From Gorillibacterium timonense (GTDB taxonomy: Bacteria; Bacillota; Bacilli; Paenibacillales; NBRC-103111): 64,000 bases of DNA. The stretch lies in contig NZ_LN881724.1 in assembly GCF_001457415.1 (NCBI RefSeq), positions 1,302,001 to 1,366,000 of the forward strand. Reading direction: 5' to 3'. Below are positions 26,230-35,073 of this stretch, in pieces. A program made the position numbers and the translations under genes. Every line of letters begins with the position of its first letter. Positions within the stretch are counted from its first letter, which is position 1. Below the pieces are notes generated by a model that was not told the origin of the DNA, ran no database searches, and was given only the letters and a program-made list of their open reading frames with translations.

Positions 26230-27180
26230 CTATTTCCGGTCCAGCCGAACGCGCGGGTCAACCGCCCCATATAACAGATCGATGATCAGATTGATGCCGA
26301 TGACGATCAGCGTTACGACCAGAACAACCCCCTGAATGACGGCGAAATCCCGGCGAACGATGGAATTCAGGATGAGCTGGCCTAGCCCGGGAATCGTAAA
26401 GATCGATTCCACCACGACCGCTCCGGTAACCAGAGAACCGAAGGTCTGACCAACGATGGTGAGGATGGGGAGGAAGGCATTGCGGAAGGCATGCTTGAGC
26501 AGTACCTTTTGCTCCTTAAGCCCTTTGGCTCTAGCTGTTTTGATGAAATTTAGGTTCAAGACCTCCAGCATGGAGGAGCGAGTCATTCGGGTGATAAGCG
26601 CAGCTTGAATGATTCCAAGCGACAATGCCGGCAGGATCAAATAGTGCAGATGAATCCAGAACCCTGCAGATAGGGGCTCATAACCGGCAACGGGGAGCCA
26701 TTCCAGCCTCACTCCGATCACCAGCATAAAAAAAAGTGCCAGCAAAAAGCTGGGGATGGCCGTTCCGACCAGCGATAGGCCCATCAGAGTCACATCTGTG
26801 AAAGTGCCTCGCTTGTAGGCGGCAATGATGCCAAAGGGGATGGACAGAATCAGCGCGAACAGCTGAGCCAATACGGCAAGTGAGAAGGTAGGACCTATAT
26901 GCTCTCGGATCGCTTGCAAGACAGGCTGCTTCATGAAGATCGAATCACCTAAGTCTCCTCTTACCACATTGGAGATCCAGTGTACATACTGCTCCTGAAT
27001 GGGCCGGTCCAGCCCCAATTCATGGCTGAGCTGGCGAATCTCCTCTGGTGAAGCTTCGAGTCCGAGAATGGTCGCGGCCGGATCGCCTGGGGTGATGTGA
27101 ATGATCAAAAATATCACCAGCGTCACAACAAACAAGACAGGTATCAACGACAGGAGCCGTTTTGCCACATAAGCGAGCAT
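26230..27180 (-). CDS. Oligopeptide-type ABC transporter permease (OppB/DppB-like)
   Basis: The 316-residue protein opens with the family-typical MLAYVAKRLLSLIPVLFVVT and the HITPGDPA motif. It has six membrane segments, and its contact loop includes ARAKGLKEQKVLLKHAFRNA. Together with the OppC-like protein it forms the membrane channel. It is separated from the binding-protein gene by 81 nt containing a strong hairpin, which probably adjusts expression below that of the binding protein. Confidence 0.93.
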   Translation of the reverse strand: MLAYVAKRLLSLIPVLFVVTLVIFLIIHITPGDPAATILGLEASPEEIRQLSHELGLDRPIQEQYVHWISNVVRGDLGDSIFMKQPVLQAIREHIGPTFSLAVLAQLFALILSIPFGIIAAYKRGTFTDVTLMGLSLVGTAIPSFLLALFFMLVIGVRLEWLPVAGYEPLSAGFWIHLHYLILPALSLGIIQAALITRMTRSSMLEVLNLNFIKTARAKGLKEQKVLLKHAFRNAFLPILTIVGQTFGSLVTGAVVVESIFTIPGLGQLILNSIVRRDFAVIQGVVLVVTLIVIGINLIIDLLYGAVDPRVRLDRK

Positions 27181-27213
27181 GGGAATCCCTCATTCATCTA
27201 AGTTCTGGAAACA

Positions 27214-27253
27214 ATCAGGGTGTTTCCTTGTCATTCGCAAGGAACACCCTGAT
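27214..27253 (-). terminator. Intercistronic hairpin downstream of the binding-protein gene
   Basis: ATCAGGGTGTTTCCTTG (27214-27230) pairs with CAAGGAACACCCTGAT (27238-27253) with one bulged base. It lacks a long T run, so partial termination or mRNA stabilisation is more likely than a full stop; the downstream genes depend on read-through. Confidence 0.65.
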
Positions 27254-27261
27254 GTGCTGGA

Positions 27262-28866
27262 TTATTCAGGTACTTTGGCATTCCAGACGATCAGGCTGTC
27301 TTGAATCTGGAACCCTTCAATCGATTTCACTGTAGCGATTACGCCGTTGTAGTGGCTCAGTACCGTTGCGGCGCCGTATTCGTAAAGGGTTTTCTGAACG
27401 TTCTCCCACTGCTTCTTGGCATCCTCAGGAGTAGCTGCCTCACGAATGGCGACGACCGAATTCTTCACCGTTTCATTGTTGAGACCTGCCCAGTCCGGAT
27501 TGACAGCGAGAATTTGCGGAGGAGTCAATTGGTAACCGGTGCTGGCGACGAACAAGTCCCACTTGCTGCGATCGCCCTTCGTCTCCAGGAAGGTTGGGAA
27601 GTCATAATTGTCCACCTTGACCTTCATGCCGATCTTGGTTAATTGCTCTTGAATGACAAGGGTGGCCGTGTACATCTCCGCATAGTCCTTGGTGGTGAGC
27701 AGGGTGATTTCCTGCCCGTTGTAGCCGGCTTCCTTAAGAAGCTGCTTCGCCTTATCTGTGTTCGCCTGGTTGTACAATTCACCGCCTGCGTCGGTCGACC
27801 ATTGCGCTTGTTTCGGGTTCATGAAGCCCGGCGCCAATGAATACAGCTCCGGTTTCACATAGCTTGCGAGCGATATTTCTTCGTCGTTCAGAGCCGCCAG
27901 AATCGCTTGACGGTATTTGTCGTTCGAGGCGAGGAGACCGTTGCTGGTATTGAGAAACGCGGTTAGCGCACCGCCAGGATACGTATGCAGCTCAATTTTG
28001 GTATTCGCGGCCAATTCGTCATAGCTTTCGCTCGGTATGCTGGCCGCTACATCGTATTTGCCCGTCTTGATTCCAGCGATTCGAGTTGACGCATCGGAGA
28101 CGAAGTGAAAGGTTAAGGTCTTGGTCGGCGCTTCCTTGGCCCCTGAATAGCCGCTTGCTTCGGCTGTTACGCCTTGATAGTCGTCGAACTTCTCCAGCGA
28201 GATGTACTGGTCCTGTTTCCATTCCTTGAATTTGTAAGGACCCGTTCCGATGTATTCCTTAATTCCGTCTGCTGTGGCGGATTCTACTGCCTCCTTGGGC
28301 ATGATCGACGGGAACTGTGCGTGAGATGAGAGCAAGAGCAGCACATCGGAGGTTGCCTTTTCCACTGTCAGTTTGACAGAGTATGGATCAACTTGCTCGA
28401 ACTTGGCGTTCGGGAGCAGCAGCTTTGCCCGGGAGTTGGTCGTCAACCAGCGATTCATGGAGGCGACGACATCTTCGGCGGTCATTTCTTTGCCATTATG
28501 GAACTTCACTCCATGACGAAGGGCGAACGTATAGGTTAAACCGTCGGTACTCGTCTCAACCGATTCGGCAAGCTGCGGTACCGGCTCATAGTTTGCGTTC
28601 AGCGTATACAGCTGCTCGAAGATGTTGCCGGAGATATCGAATGTGATCGCCGATACGGTTATGGCCGTGTCCAGCGTGGGAGGCTGAGCGGTGACCGCAA
28701 TATTCAATTCATTTTTGAAGGTTTGCGATTGTGTAGCTTCTGATGGTGCGGTGCTGTTGCCAGCCGGAGAGTTGGTGGCGGCGTCCTTACCGCCGGAGCT
28801 GCAAGCGCTAAGAGCTGTTGCCAGTGCCAGCACGGCAGCCCATAATCCCATTTTCTTGAATTTCAT
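27262..28866 (-). CDS. Family 5 solute-binding lipoprotein (OppA/DppA-like)
   Basis: This 534-residue lipoprotein (MKFKKMGLWAAVLALATALS, then ACSS lipobox) has the family 5 fold: TLDTAITVSAITFDISGNIF, then the conserved TFALRHGVKFHNGKEMTAED segment. Family members bind di- or oligopeptides, but also nickel, heme or sugars, so the substrate is open. It heads the operon SBP-permease-permease-ATPase-ATPase-OsmC. A TTGACA-N18-TATCAT promoter lies directly upstream. Confidence 0.93.
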   Translation of the reverse strand: MKFKKMGLWAAVLALATALSACSSGGKDAATNSPAGNSTAPSEATQSQTFKNELNIAVTAQPPTLDTAITVSAITFDISGNIFEQLYTLNANYEPVPQLAESVETSTDGLTYTFALRHGVKFHNGKEMTAEDVVASMNRWLTTNSRAKLLLPNAKFEQVDPYSVKLTVEKATSDVLLLLSSHAQFPSIMPKEAVESATADGIKEYIGTGPYKFKEWKQDQYISLEKFDDYQGVTAEASGYSGAKEAPTKTLTFHFVSDASTRIAGIKTGKYDVAASIPSESYDELAANTKIELHTYPGGALTAFLNTSNGLLASNDKYRQAILAALNDEEISLASYVKPELYSLAPGFMNPKQAQWSTDAGGELYNQANTDKAKQLLKEAGYNGQEITLLTTKDYAEMYTATLVIQEQLTKIGMKVKVDNYDFPTFLETKGDRSKWDLFVASTGYQLTPPQILAVNPDWAGLNNETVKNSVVAIREAATPEDAKKQWENVQKTLYEYGAATVLSHYNGVIATVKSIEGFQIQDSLIVWNAKVPE

Positions 28867-28921
28867 GACAGAACCCCCTGATCTCGATTAATTCATAGTT
28901 TTCTTATATGAATTATTAACG

Positions 28922-28951
28922 ATGATAGTCGATAGAGTCGGAATATGTCAA
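28922..28951 (-). promoter_or_regulatory. Vegetative-type promoter of the oligopeptide operon
   Basis: On the minus strand TTGACA (28951-28946) and TATCAT (28927-28922) are separated by 18 nt. The -35 is a perfect consensus, and the -10 differs at one position. It is placed about 55 nt ahead of the binding-protein ATG. Confidence 0.6.
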
Positions 28952-28975
28952 TAAAAAGCCACATAAAAATTTAAA

Positions 28976-29012
28976 AAGAGTCTATCTGCGTGATTCTTAT
29001 CGCTGATAGACC
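28976..29012 (-). terminator. Minus-strand terminator of a decayed gene
   Basis: GTCTATCAGCG and CGCAGATAGAC form an 11-bp stem with one mismatch, followed by TCTTTTT on the minus strand. It starts about 10 nt after the stop of the minus-strand remnant at 29022 and upstream of the operon promoter, so it insulates that promoter. Confidence 0.7.
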
Positions 29013-29021
29013 CAAATGTTC

Positions 29022-29278
29022 TCAATTGGTTTCCCGCTTGATCTTGATTACTGATAAGATCGCCGGGTTTTTAAGTTGATGACGTACCCCAATAATCATG
29101 TAATGGGCGGCTTCAATATGTCGAATCAAAAGGGTTACGAATTGTAGTGGTATGGCATGTGAATGCTATCCATATTCGCTGAATAACTTCCCGGGATCTC
29201 GCTAACGATAGGTGAAGGGCTAATTGCTTCAAAACCATCCACAAGCATCATGCTGTGCCCCGAAGTGTTCACCGCAAT
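29022..29278 (-). pseudogene. 3' remnant of an unidentified minus-strand gene
   Basis: Two overlapping minus-strand frames look coding. One reads MMLVDGFEAISPSPIVSEIP and on to a TAA near 29135. The other reads PLQFVTLLIRHIEAAHYMII and ends KIKRETN at TGA 29022, directly ahead of a terminator. The pattern suits the end of an old gene that has taken a frameshift and lost its 5' part. I do not recognise the family, and the stretch could still be chance; the matching terminator is the main support. Confidence 0.4.
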
Positions 29279-29447
29279 TCAAGTCAGGAACTCGGAAATA
29301 ACTTTAATTTAGTAAGTTGCTTGACTAAAATTATCAAATTACATATAATTATCACAAGGCATCATTAAGAAATCAAAAATAAGGGTGATTTTCATGGGTT
29401 GGTTGAACACATTATTCGGCGGAAAAACCGCCAAGGAGGAAACGACG

Positions 29448-29984
29448 ATGACGAAATTGAACATTGGTATTATTTTGGGAAGCACACGGGAAGGTCGGGT
29501 AAGCCCGCAAGTGGGAGCATGGGTGAAGAGCATTGCCGATAAGCGCGGGGATGCGAACTATGAGATCGTGGATATCGCGGACTACAAGCTTCCGCTGCTA
29601 GGAGAAGCTGATGCTCCTCAAGCTGGAGCCTGGAATGAGAAGCTGGCGAGCCTGGACGGCTTTGTCTTCATCGTACAGGAGTATAACCACAGCATTTCCG
29701 CCTCTTTGAAGAATGCTCTCGATTATGCTCGCGAAGCCTGGAATAACAAGTCTGCCGGCATCGTCAGCTATGGCTCGGTCGGCGGCGCTCGCGCAGCCGA
29801 ACATCTGCGCGGCATTCTCGGCGAACTATCGGTTGCAGACGTTCGCGTTCATCCGGCACTGTCGCTCTTTACGGACTTTGACAACGGAACGTTCAAGCCT
29901 GCGGATCTGCATCTGACGAACGTAAACGGCATGCTGGATCAGGTGCTCGCTTGGGGCGGCGCTTTGAAGACGATTCGCCAATGA
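29448..29984 (+). CDS. NAD(P)H-dependent FMN reductase-like flavoprotein
   Basis: The 178-residue protein has the flavodoxin-like fold of the NADPH-dependent FMN reductase family. It starts LNIGIILGSTREGRVSPQVG (phosphate-binding loop GSTREGR) and has FIVQEYNHSISASLKNALDY, the helix that packs on the isoalloxazine ring. It would use NAD(P)H to reduce FMN or quinones. ATG 29448 is chosen because AAGGAGG lies 8 nt upstream. An in-frame ATG at 29394 with a weaker GGGTG site would add MGWLNTLFGGKTAKEE; both may be used. It is monocistronic, with a terminator at 30012. Confidence 0.85.
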   Translation: MTKLNIGIILGSTREGRVSPQVGAWVKSIADKRGDANYEIVDIADYKLPLLGEADAPQAGAWNEKLASLDGFVFIVQEYNHSISASLKNALDYAREAWNNKSAGIVSYGSVGGARAAEHLRGILGELSVADVRVHPALSLFTDFDNGTFKPADLHLTNVNGMLDQVLAWGGALKTIRQ

Positions 29985-30011
29985 TCCTCGATCCTCAATG
30001 ATCGGCAACCG

Positions 30012-30060
30012 CCGATCCGGCTCAGGTCTCGAACCTGAGCCGGATCGGTTTCTTTATTTT
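30012..30060 (+). terminator. Rho-independent terminator after the FMN reductase
   Basis: CCGATCCGGCTCAGGT (30012-30027) pairs perfectly with 30033-30048 around CTCGA, followed by the T-rich run TTTCTTTATTTT. Confidence 0.9.
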
Positions 30061-30107
30061 GATCATTATTTTCCCATATAAAGAAGCCGAACTCATTCGA
30101 TTCCCTG

Positions 30108-30473
30108 ATGGGACCAAAGGTTGATCTTGAGTTTGTGGCGGGAAGTTCTCAAATCATACTCATGGATGGCGGAACGTTCACCAAATACGTCGAATTCGGA
30201 CTGTTGAAGCCGCTTGATGATGCCGTCCTTCAGAATCAGATCGACCTGGGTCCGAACCCATCGGTCAAGGTTCAAATCGAGGATTCCAACGGGGCTCATA
30301 TTTATGCCATACCGCTGAAAACAATTTCCATGTTCAGAAATATGGATTCCCCGCGGATGATTATGATTCCGACATCCGAAAGCCAGCCGACGAGAAAACA
30401 TCTCCCAAAAACGCGAATGCTCATGCCATTCTGAATGAACTCCTCGCAACCCCGCAATCCTAATGATAGGACA
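30108..30473 (+). pseudogene. Remnant of a family 1 solute-binding protein
   Basis: A 108-codon frame contains FTKYVEFGLLKPLDDAV and QIEDSNGAHIYAIPLK, which match the region of family 1 sugar-binding proteins where the ligand lobe meets the IYAIP strand. There is no signal peptide and no RBS. After about 30315 the coding-like sequence moves to another frame (FHVQKYGFPADDYDSDIRKP ... ILNELLATPQS) ending at TAA 30473. I read it as a heavily deleted, frameshifted gene fragment. No permease genes accompany it. Confidence 0.5.
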
Positions 30474-30625
30474 AATCCTAACAAGCGAGAGAGCGTGCCA
30501 GCCGGAATCCGGAGGCACGCTTTTCCTTTGCTGCCCTTCTTGAAATTTCCTCTTTAGAGAAGTAGGAATTATGACGATAATCATTATAAACATTCACAAT
30601 AACCCTCACATCTAGGAGATGCCGC

Positions 30626-31447
30626 ATGGACAAATTGACCGCGTTGATATTGGCTGCACCCCTGTTTAAACAGATTCATTCCCAGGATATTATGATTGGC
30701 ATTACGGACAAAGAGGTCTTTCATTATTATGAGCCTAGCAAAATCTTGAACTTCGGGCTTACGAAGGGGAGCCCCATTCCTTCAGAAGATCCCACACTGG
30801 CGAATGCCCTCGCGGGAAACGCCACGACAAATCGTCTATCCCCAGAGCTATACGGAACCTCCGTGATCTCCTCTGCGGTTCCGATTTTCGGTGAGGAGGG
30901 AGAGGTCATCGGCGCTTTTGCGCTCGCCTATACTCTGGAGAACGAAGATAAAATGGAGCAGCTAACGGATAGCATTAACCACATCAGCGGTCAACTGGTC
31001 GACATGGTTCAAAACGTAGCAGCCCAGTCCGAAGAGCTTTCGGCTACGACAGCCCAAATCCTGGAGAATTCGCGCAAGACGGTGGAAGAATCGAAGCAGG
31101 TGAACAAGGTGGCCGGTTTTATCCGGGAAATCTCGGACCAGACGAACCTGCTTGGCCTCAATGCCGCAATTGAAGCGGCCCGCGTTGGAGAGCAGGGCGC
31201 CGGCTTCGGTGTAGTGGCGGCCGAAGTACGCAAGCTGTCGGTCAATACGAAGGAAGCGACGAAGACAATCGATGAATCGCTGAGCTTGGTTCAGCGCTCC
31301 ATTCGGCAGATGGAGCAGGAAATCGAAGCCATAGCCGCCTCATCCTACGCGCAGGCCGAGCTTGTCACTGAATTCAGCAATGTCATCGAGCGCTTGAACG
31401 AGACGAGCAGCGAGATGGCGCGGTTCATTTCCTCTGTTCTGCACTAG
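30626..31447 (+). CDS. Soluble chemoreceptor-like protein (cache-type sensor plus short MCP signalling domain)
   Basis: The 273-residue protein has no TM segment. Residues about 10-115 form a PAS/cache-like sensor of the kind found in cytoplasmic receptors ([20 protein letters not shown]). Residues about 120-270 form a short methyl-accepting domain with the conserved hairpin tip [20 protein letters not shown] and [18 protein letters not shown]. The hairpin binds CheA/CheW in family members. The domain is much shorter than in full chemoreceptors. ATG 30626 has AGGAG 7 nt upstream. The ligand is unknown. Confidence 0.88.
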   Translation: MDKLTALILAAPLFKQIHSQDIMIGITDKEVFHYYEPSKILNFGLTKGSPIPSEDPTLANALAGNATTNRLSPELYGTSVISSAVPIFGEEGEVIGAFALAYTLENEDKMEQLTDSINHISGQLVDMVQNVAAQSEELSATTAQILENSRKTVEESKQVNKVAGFIREISDQTNLLGLNAAIEAARVGEQGAGFGVVAAEVRKLSVNTKEATKTIDESLSLVQRSIRQMEQEIEAIAASSYAQAELVTEFSNVIERLNETSSEMARFISSVLH

Positions 31448-31473
31448 AATCGGCTAGAAGTACTCGAATAAAC

Positions 31474-31503
31474 AAGCGGCCGCCCTGCGACGGCCGCTTT
31501 GTT
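31474..31503 (+). terminator. Terminator after the chemoreceptor-like gene
   Basis: AAGCGGCCG (31474-31482) pairs with CGGCCGCTT (31491-31499), followed by a short T-rich stretch. Confidence 0.7.
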
Positions 31504-31549
31504 GTGTCTGATTACCCAAAAATCATGCTTCATTCCCTATGCCGATGGC

Positions 31550-31753
31550 TTAGGCTGTTCGCGCTTCGTCCGTATAGTACTGCGCCTGGGCATCGAAGCT
31601 GCGGTCTTCGCTCCAGGCAAAGAAGAAGCTCTCCGCTGAGGAATAGGAGGAAACAGCGGCTGAGATGCCGGCACGATCCGACCACAATGCGGTCATGGCA
31701 GCGAGCAGCTCCACTTGCGCCGGTTCGTCGTCACAGATGGCAACACGAATCAT
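31550..31753 (-). pseudogene. Truncated LytTR/AgrA-type response regulator
   Basis: The 67-residue frame begins MIRVAICDDEPAQVELLAAM, the start of a LytTR-family receiver with its acidic triad (CDDE), behind AAGGAG. It stops before the strand that should carry the phospho-acceptor aspartate, and no LytTR DNA-binding domain follows. It cannot be phosphorylated in the usual way. Most likely it is a 5' fragment left after a deletion. No kinase partner is present nearby. Confidence 0.6.
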
Positions 31754-31925
31754 GGGATATCGTTCTCCTTGAGGATGGATGAGGAATCGTCAGCAGTCTG
31801 TCGTACTCCATAAATCTACTGCTTATGATAACAGGAATGCGAATCGTACAGAACTATCTTTTTCCAAGAGGAGTGAAAGGGTCGGTTTGATGAGGATTGG
31901 GCACATTTCTCTTGAAAATGAAAGA

Positions 31926-31962
31926 AATCCCTCCCACGGACCGGCGCTCCGCAGGAGGGATT
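31926..31962 (-). terminator. Terminator after the GH94-GH16 operon
   Basis: AATCCCTCC (31926-31934) pairs with GGAGGGATT (31954-31962); on the minus strand it is followed by TCTTTCATTTT. It lies 19 nt past the GH16 stop. Confidence 0.7.
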
Positions 31963-31980
31963 CCTTTCGTTTCTATGTCA

Positions 31981-32685
31981 TCACGATCGCTTATACACCC
32001 GGACATAATCCACCAGCATCTTTGTGGGGAGCTTCGCATTGGCGATGTTCCCGCCCCATTCACCAACCTCAGCGGTCACCTTGAGGTAGGAAGGGGCTTG
32101 TGAAACCCCGCCCGCCGAGGTCCGCCAAGTCTCTTGGCCATCGATCGAGAAGATGTATTCGTTCTCGTTCCATTCCAGCGCGAAGGTGTGAAAGCCTTCG
32201 TAGATTCCGGGCACATGCACGGCTAGTTCCTCCGTGCGGTGATGCTCGCCATAGCCGTCCCAGTGGAGGGCGTGGTTGATCCGGCTGTCGCGCAAATAGG
32301 GAGATTCATAAATGTCAATTTCCGTTCCGTCGCGGCCGTCGTCTCCGACCTGAAAGACCGTGTCGGACATGAGCCAGAAGGCGGTCCAGAAGCCCTCCTC
32401 CGATGGAAGCTGGCAGCGGATTTCATAATAGCCGTAAGCCTGCTCGAATTTGCCTTTGGAGCGGATTGCACCGGAATAATAGGTACCATTCCGTTCACTG
32501 ATCTGAATGACCAGATGGCCGTCTCCGTCCACAAAGGAGTCTTGATCCGACCAAAGGCCATCCTTGCGCACCTCTTCCGGGCAGTGGGACCATTTCGATC
32601 CGTCCAGCTCCCGCCCTTCGAAGGTATCCTCGAAGGTGAGCGTCCAACCCGATTTTTCGCTGACCTTCCCCTGTTTCGTCGTCAT
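31981..32685 (-). CDS. Glycoside hydrolase family 16 (endo-beta-glucanase type), cytoplasmic
   Basis: This 234-residue protein is a single GH16 jelly-roll domain. The catalytic motif ExDxxE is present as TEIDIYES at about residues 119-126, with the nucleophile and acid/base glutamates two sites apart. Conserved carbohydrate-cleft strands include GYYEIRCQLPSEEGFWTAFW. GH16 members cut beta-1,3(4)-glucans, galactans or related polymers in an endo manner. There is no signal peptide, so unlike most GH16 enzymes it should act inside the cell, on imported oligosaccharides. It is 17 nt after the GH94 gene and shares its LacI-controlled promoter. Confidence 0.92.
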   Translation of the reverse strand: MTTKQGKVSEKSGWTLTFEDTFEGRELDGSKWSHCPEEVRKDGLWSDQDSFVDGDGHLVIQISERNGTYYSGAIRSKGKFEQAYGYYEIRCQLPSEEGFWTAFWLMSDTVFQVGDDGRDGTEIDIYESPYLRDSRINHALHWDGYGEHHRTEELAVHVPGIYEGFHTFALEWNENEYIFSIDGQETWRTSAGGVSQAPSYLKVTAEVGEWGGNIANAKLPTKMLVDYVRVYKRS

Positions 32686-32702
32686 TTCGAACTTCCTCCT
32701 CT

Positions 32703-35012
32703 TCAGCCGAGCTCGACGGTGATTTGATGAACCCGACCGTCTCCCCGGACTGGAATCGTGGTGCCGGAGACGAGGTCTCCGTCGATCAAAATGCTCTTCA
32801 CACCGGATTGAACGCGATGCGGATTCAGAATGCGCACATCATAGATATCTCCGCGGAAATTTCGCTTGATGCGGCATTCCTCCCAGTGTTCGGGAATGAC
32901 GGGATGAAGCGTGAAGGAGTCATAGCCAGGGTGGAAGCCGAGCATGTATTGGGCGGCGGAGCGGAACATCCAGCCGGCCGTGCCCGTCACCCAGGCGAAC
33001 ATCGTCTGTCCGGCGCGCGGATTATCCGGTCCAAAATACATGTTGGTCAAGGCGTAGGGCTCGCAGCCCGAATGCTCAGATGGGTTCGATTCGCTGTCCG
33101 GCATGATCTTGAGCATCGTTTCATAAGCCGAATTTCCCCGATTTAAGCAGCAATCCGCAACAATTTTGAACGTGCCGCCGTGACAGTAGGGAGTGCCGTT
33201 CTCCCAAATGCCGGGAACGAAGCCGGTCAAGCGTCCGATTTCCGGTTTGTAGCTTGTGTAGGTCGGATACAGGGTGAGCGGACCATAAGGAGAATCAAGC
33301 CTTTCATCGACGGCCTTCAAGCATTTATCTATGCGGTCGCCCTCGACGATTCCCGCCATTAGCGCCCACGTTTGGCTGTTCAGGTAGATGCTTCCTTCCT
33401 GCTCAGCATGGGTACCGACTTTCTCACCCGCATCATTGTAACCGGCCAGATACCACTCTCCATCCCAGCCTGTATCGTTGACTGCCTGCTTGATCCTGGC
33501 CGCTCGTCGTTGAAATTCGTCGCTCATTTCTTGATCTTTGCGAATGCTTCGGGCGATCTCGGCGGCCTGGTTGAGCGCATAGAAGAGAGCGATGGAGGTC
33601 CAGACGCTCTCGCCTTTGCCTCCGATGCCGATGCCATTGAGCGAATCGTTCCAGTCGCCATCATGAGCGAGTACGAGATTCCGTTCACCGATATCCTCTG
33701 AGGAATAGCGCACCGCCGTGACGATATGCTCCCATACGGTACCTACGCCTTCGTCCAGATAAGGAACCAACAGGTTGAGGAAGCCGAAGTCTCCCGTTTC
33801 TTTGAGATACGCATTAATGGTAGGAGCGATCCAGGTCGGCCCATCTGAGTAGATATGCGGGTCCAAAGGAAGCCAACCGCGCACGCAACGGCCGTCCCGA
33901 TACTGATAGCGCAAGGTTTCGACGATTTTCTCTTTGGCAAGCTCCGGATTGAAGGAGGCGATGGCCCATGCGTCTTGAAGCTGATCGCGGAACCCTTTGC
34001 CGGTATCGCGTCCAGCCTCGGCGCACAGCTGAACCTGCTGCTTGATCCAGCTATTGACGAGATGATTGACTTTCTCATCGGGCGTTTCAATCTCGATGGT
34101 TTCGCGCATGATTCTACGGGACTCCAGCAGCTCCGTGTAATCCCGTTCGATACGTCCCGCGGTAAACAGCTTATCGACGATTCCGCAAGCGGTTTCTGGC
34201 GTGTCGGCAGCGCCGATCAGAACGGAGTAACTGTACGTCTCACCAGGCTTAAGAGAGATGGTGTTTTCCAGGACACCCACCATGTCCTCGTTGGAGGCCA
34301 AGCTATTGGAACAAGTTCCGCGAACAACGGTTTCCGGAGCGCTGATCTGGCCGTAGCTGCCGATAAATGCCTTCCTTCCCGTCTCGAAGCCGCTGACCGG
34401 AGCGGAGGAGGCGATAAAGCCGTTGAACCAGGAGTGGGTACGGTCCTGAGTTGTATTGTGGGCGAAGATCATCCGGTGCGAGGGATGGTATTCGCCAAAG
34501 AGGTTGGAATAATAATTGCTGTAGATCTTGTAGCCGATCAATGAAAATTCCGCGAAGGAATAGACGCGGAGCTTGCGCTCCCGGTCGCTGAGATTGGCGA
34601 GGGTGAGCGTCCAGATCTCCGCCGGGTCCTCCTGATTGATGAAGACGCGGGCATCGGTTTCGATCCCGCCGTACGTTCCCGACAGCTTGGTATAGCCGAG
34701 CCCATGGGTACACCGATAGGCATCGAGCTCGCGATTGACCGGATACCAGCCCGGGTTCCAGAACTCTCCGGTTTCTTCGTCGCGGATGTAGAAATACCGG
34801 TTGCCGTTCTTGAGAATAACGGCTCTGCCTTTTCCCTCCGGGTCGATGTATGCGGCCGCCCGGTCGCCGTATGCGCCTGTGCCGCCTCCAAGCTGGTTGA
34901 CACCCGACAGCAGCAGCGGGTTCCACAGGTAATTCATCATCGGGCGCGGAGTGCGGGGTGTGGTGAAGTGAAATTCAGTGCCGTCCTGCGAAAAATGGCC
35001 AAAGCTACTCAT
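32703..35012 (-). CDS. Glycoside hydrolase family 94 phosphorylase
   Basis: The 769-residue protein belongs to GH94 (formerly glycosyltransferase 36), enzymes that split beta-linked disaccharides or oligosaccharides with phosphate to give a sugar 1-phosphate. It shows the N-terminal beta-sandwich (NYLWNPLLLSGVNQLGGGTG), the linker helices and an alpha/alpha barrel carrying the catalytic aspartate in LAHDGDWNDSLNGIG at about residue 450. C-terminal motifs include SEHSGCEPYALTNMY and GTAGWMFRSAAQYMLG. Cellobiose, laminaribiose, chitobiose and beta-1,2-glucan enzymes share this fold, so the substrate is open; the GH16 partner hints at a beta-1,3-type sugar. ATG follows AGGAGG by 8 nt. Confidence 0.92.
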   Translation of the reverse strand: MSSFGHFSQDGTEFHFTTPRTPRPMMNYLWNPLLLSGVNQLGGGTGAYGDRAAAYIDPEGKGRAVILKNGNRYFYIRDEETGEFWNPGWYPVNRELDAYRCTHGLGYTKLSGTYGGIETDARVFINQEDPAEIWTLTLANLSDRERKLRVYSFAEFSLIGYKIYSNYYSNLFGEYHPSHRMIFAHNTTQDRTHSWFNGFIASSAPVSGFETGRKAFIGSYGQISAPETVVRGTCSNSLASNEDMVGVLENTISLKPGETYSYSVLIGAADTPETACGIVDKLFTAGRIERDYTELLESRRIMRETIEIETPDEKVNHLVNSWIKQQVQLCAEAGRDTGKGFRDQLQDAWAIASFNPELAKEKIVETLRYQYRDGRCVRGWLPLDPHIYSDGPTWIAPTINAYLKETGDFGFLNLLVPYLDEGVGTVWEHIVTAVRYSSEDIGERNLVLAHDGDWNDSLNGIGIGGKGESVWTSIALFYALNQAAEIARSIRKDQEMSDEFQRRAARIKQAVNDTGWDGEWYLAGYNDAGEKVGTHAEQEGSIYLNSQTWALMAGIVEGDRIDKCLKAVDERLDSPYGPLTLYPTYTSYKPEIGRLTGFVPGIWENGTPYCHGGTFKIVADCCLNRGNSAYETMLKIMPDSESNPSEHSGCEPYALTNMYFGPDNPRAGQTMFAWVTGTAGWMFRSAAQYMLGFHPGYDSFTLHPVIPEHWEECRIKRNFRGDIYDVRILNPHRVQSGVKSILIDGDLVSGTTIPVRGDGRVHQITVELG

Positions 35013-35034
35013 GTAATCATCCTCCTGTTTTTGG

Positions 35035-35050
35035 TAGGGAACGTTCCCTA
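35035..35050. promoter_or_regulatory. LacI-family operator upstream of the GH94-GH16 operon
   Basis: TAGGGAACGTTCCCTA is a perfect 16-bp palindrome with the central CG typical of LacI-family operators. It lies 22 nt ahead of the GH94 start codon, and a near-identical copy precedes the lacI-type gene next door. Confidence 0.82.
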
Positions 35051-35073
35051 TTTGGGGTAAAAGGAAACGCCTC

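Noticed and set aside
30093-30593. 166-codon minus-strand frame
   Set aside because: It overlaps the binding-protein remnant, whose plus frame matches a known fold; the minus frame shows no family features.
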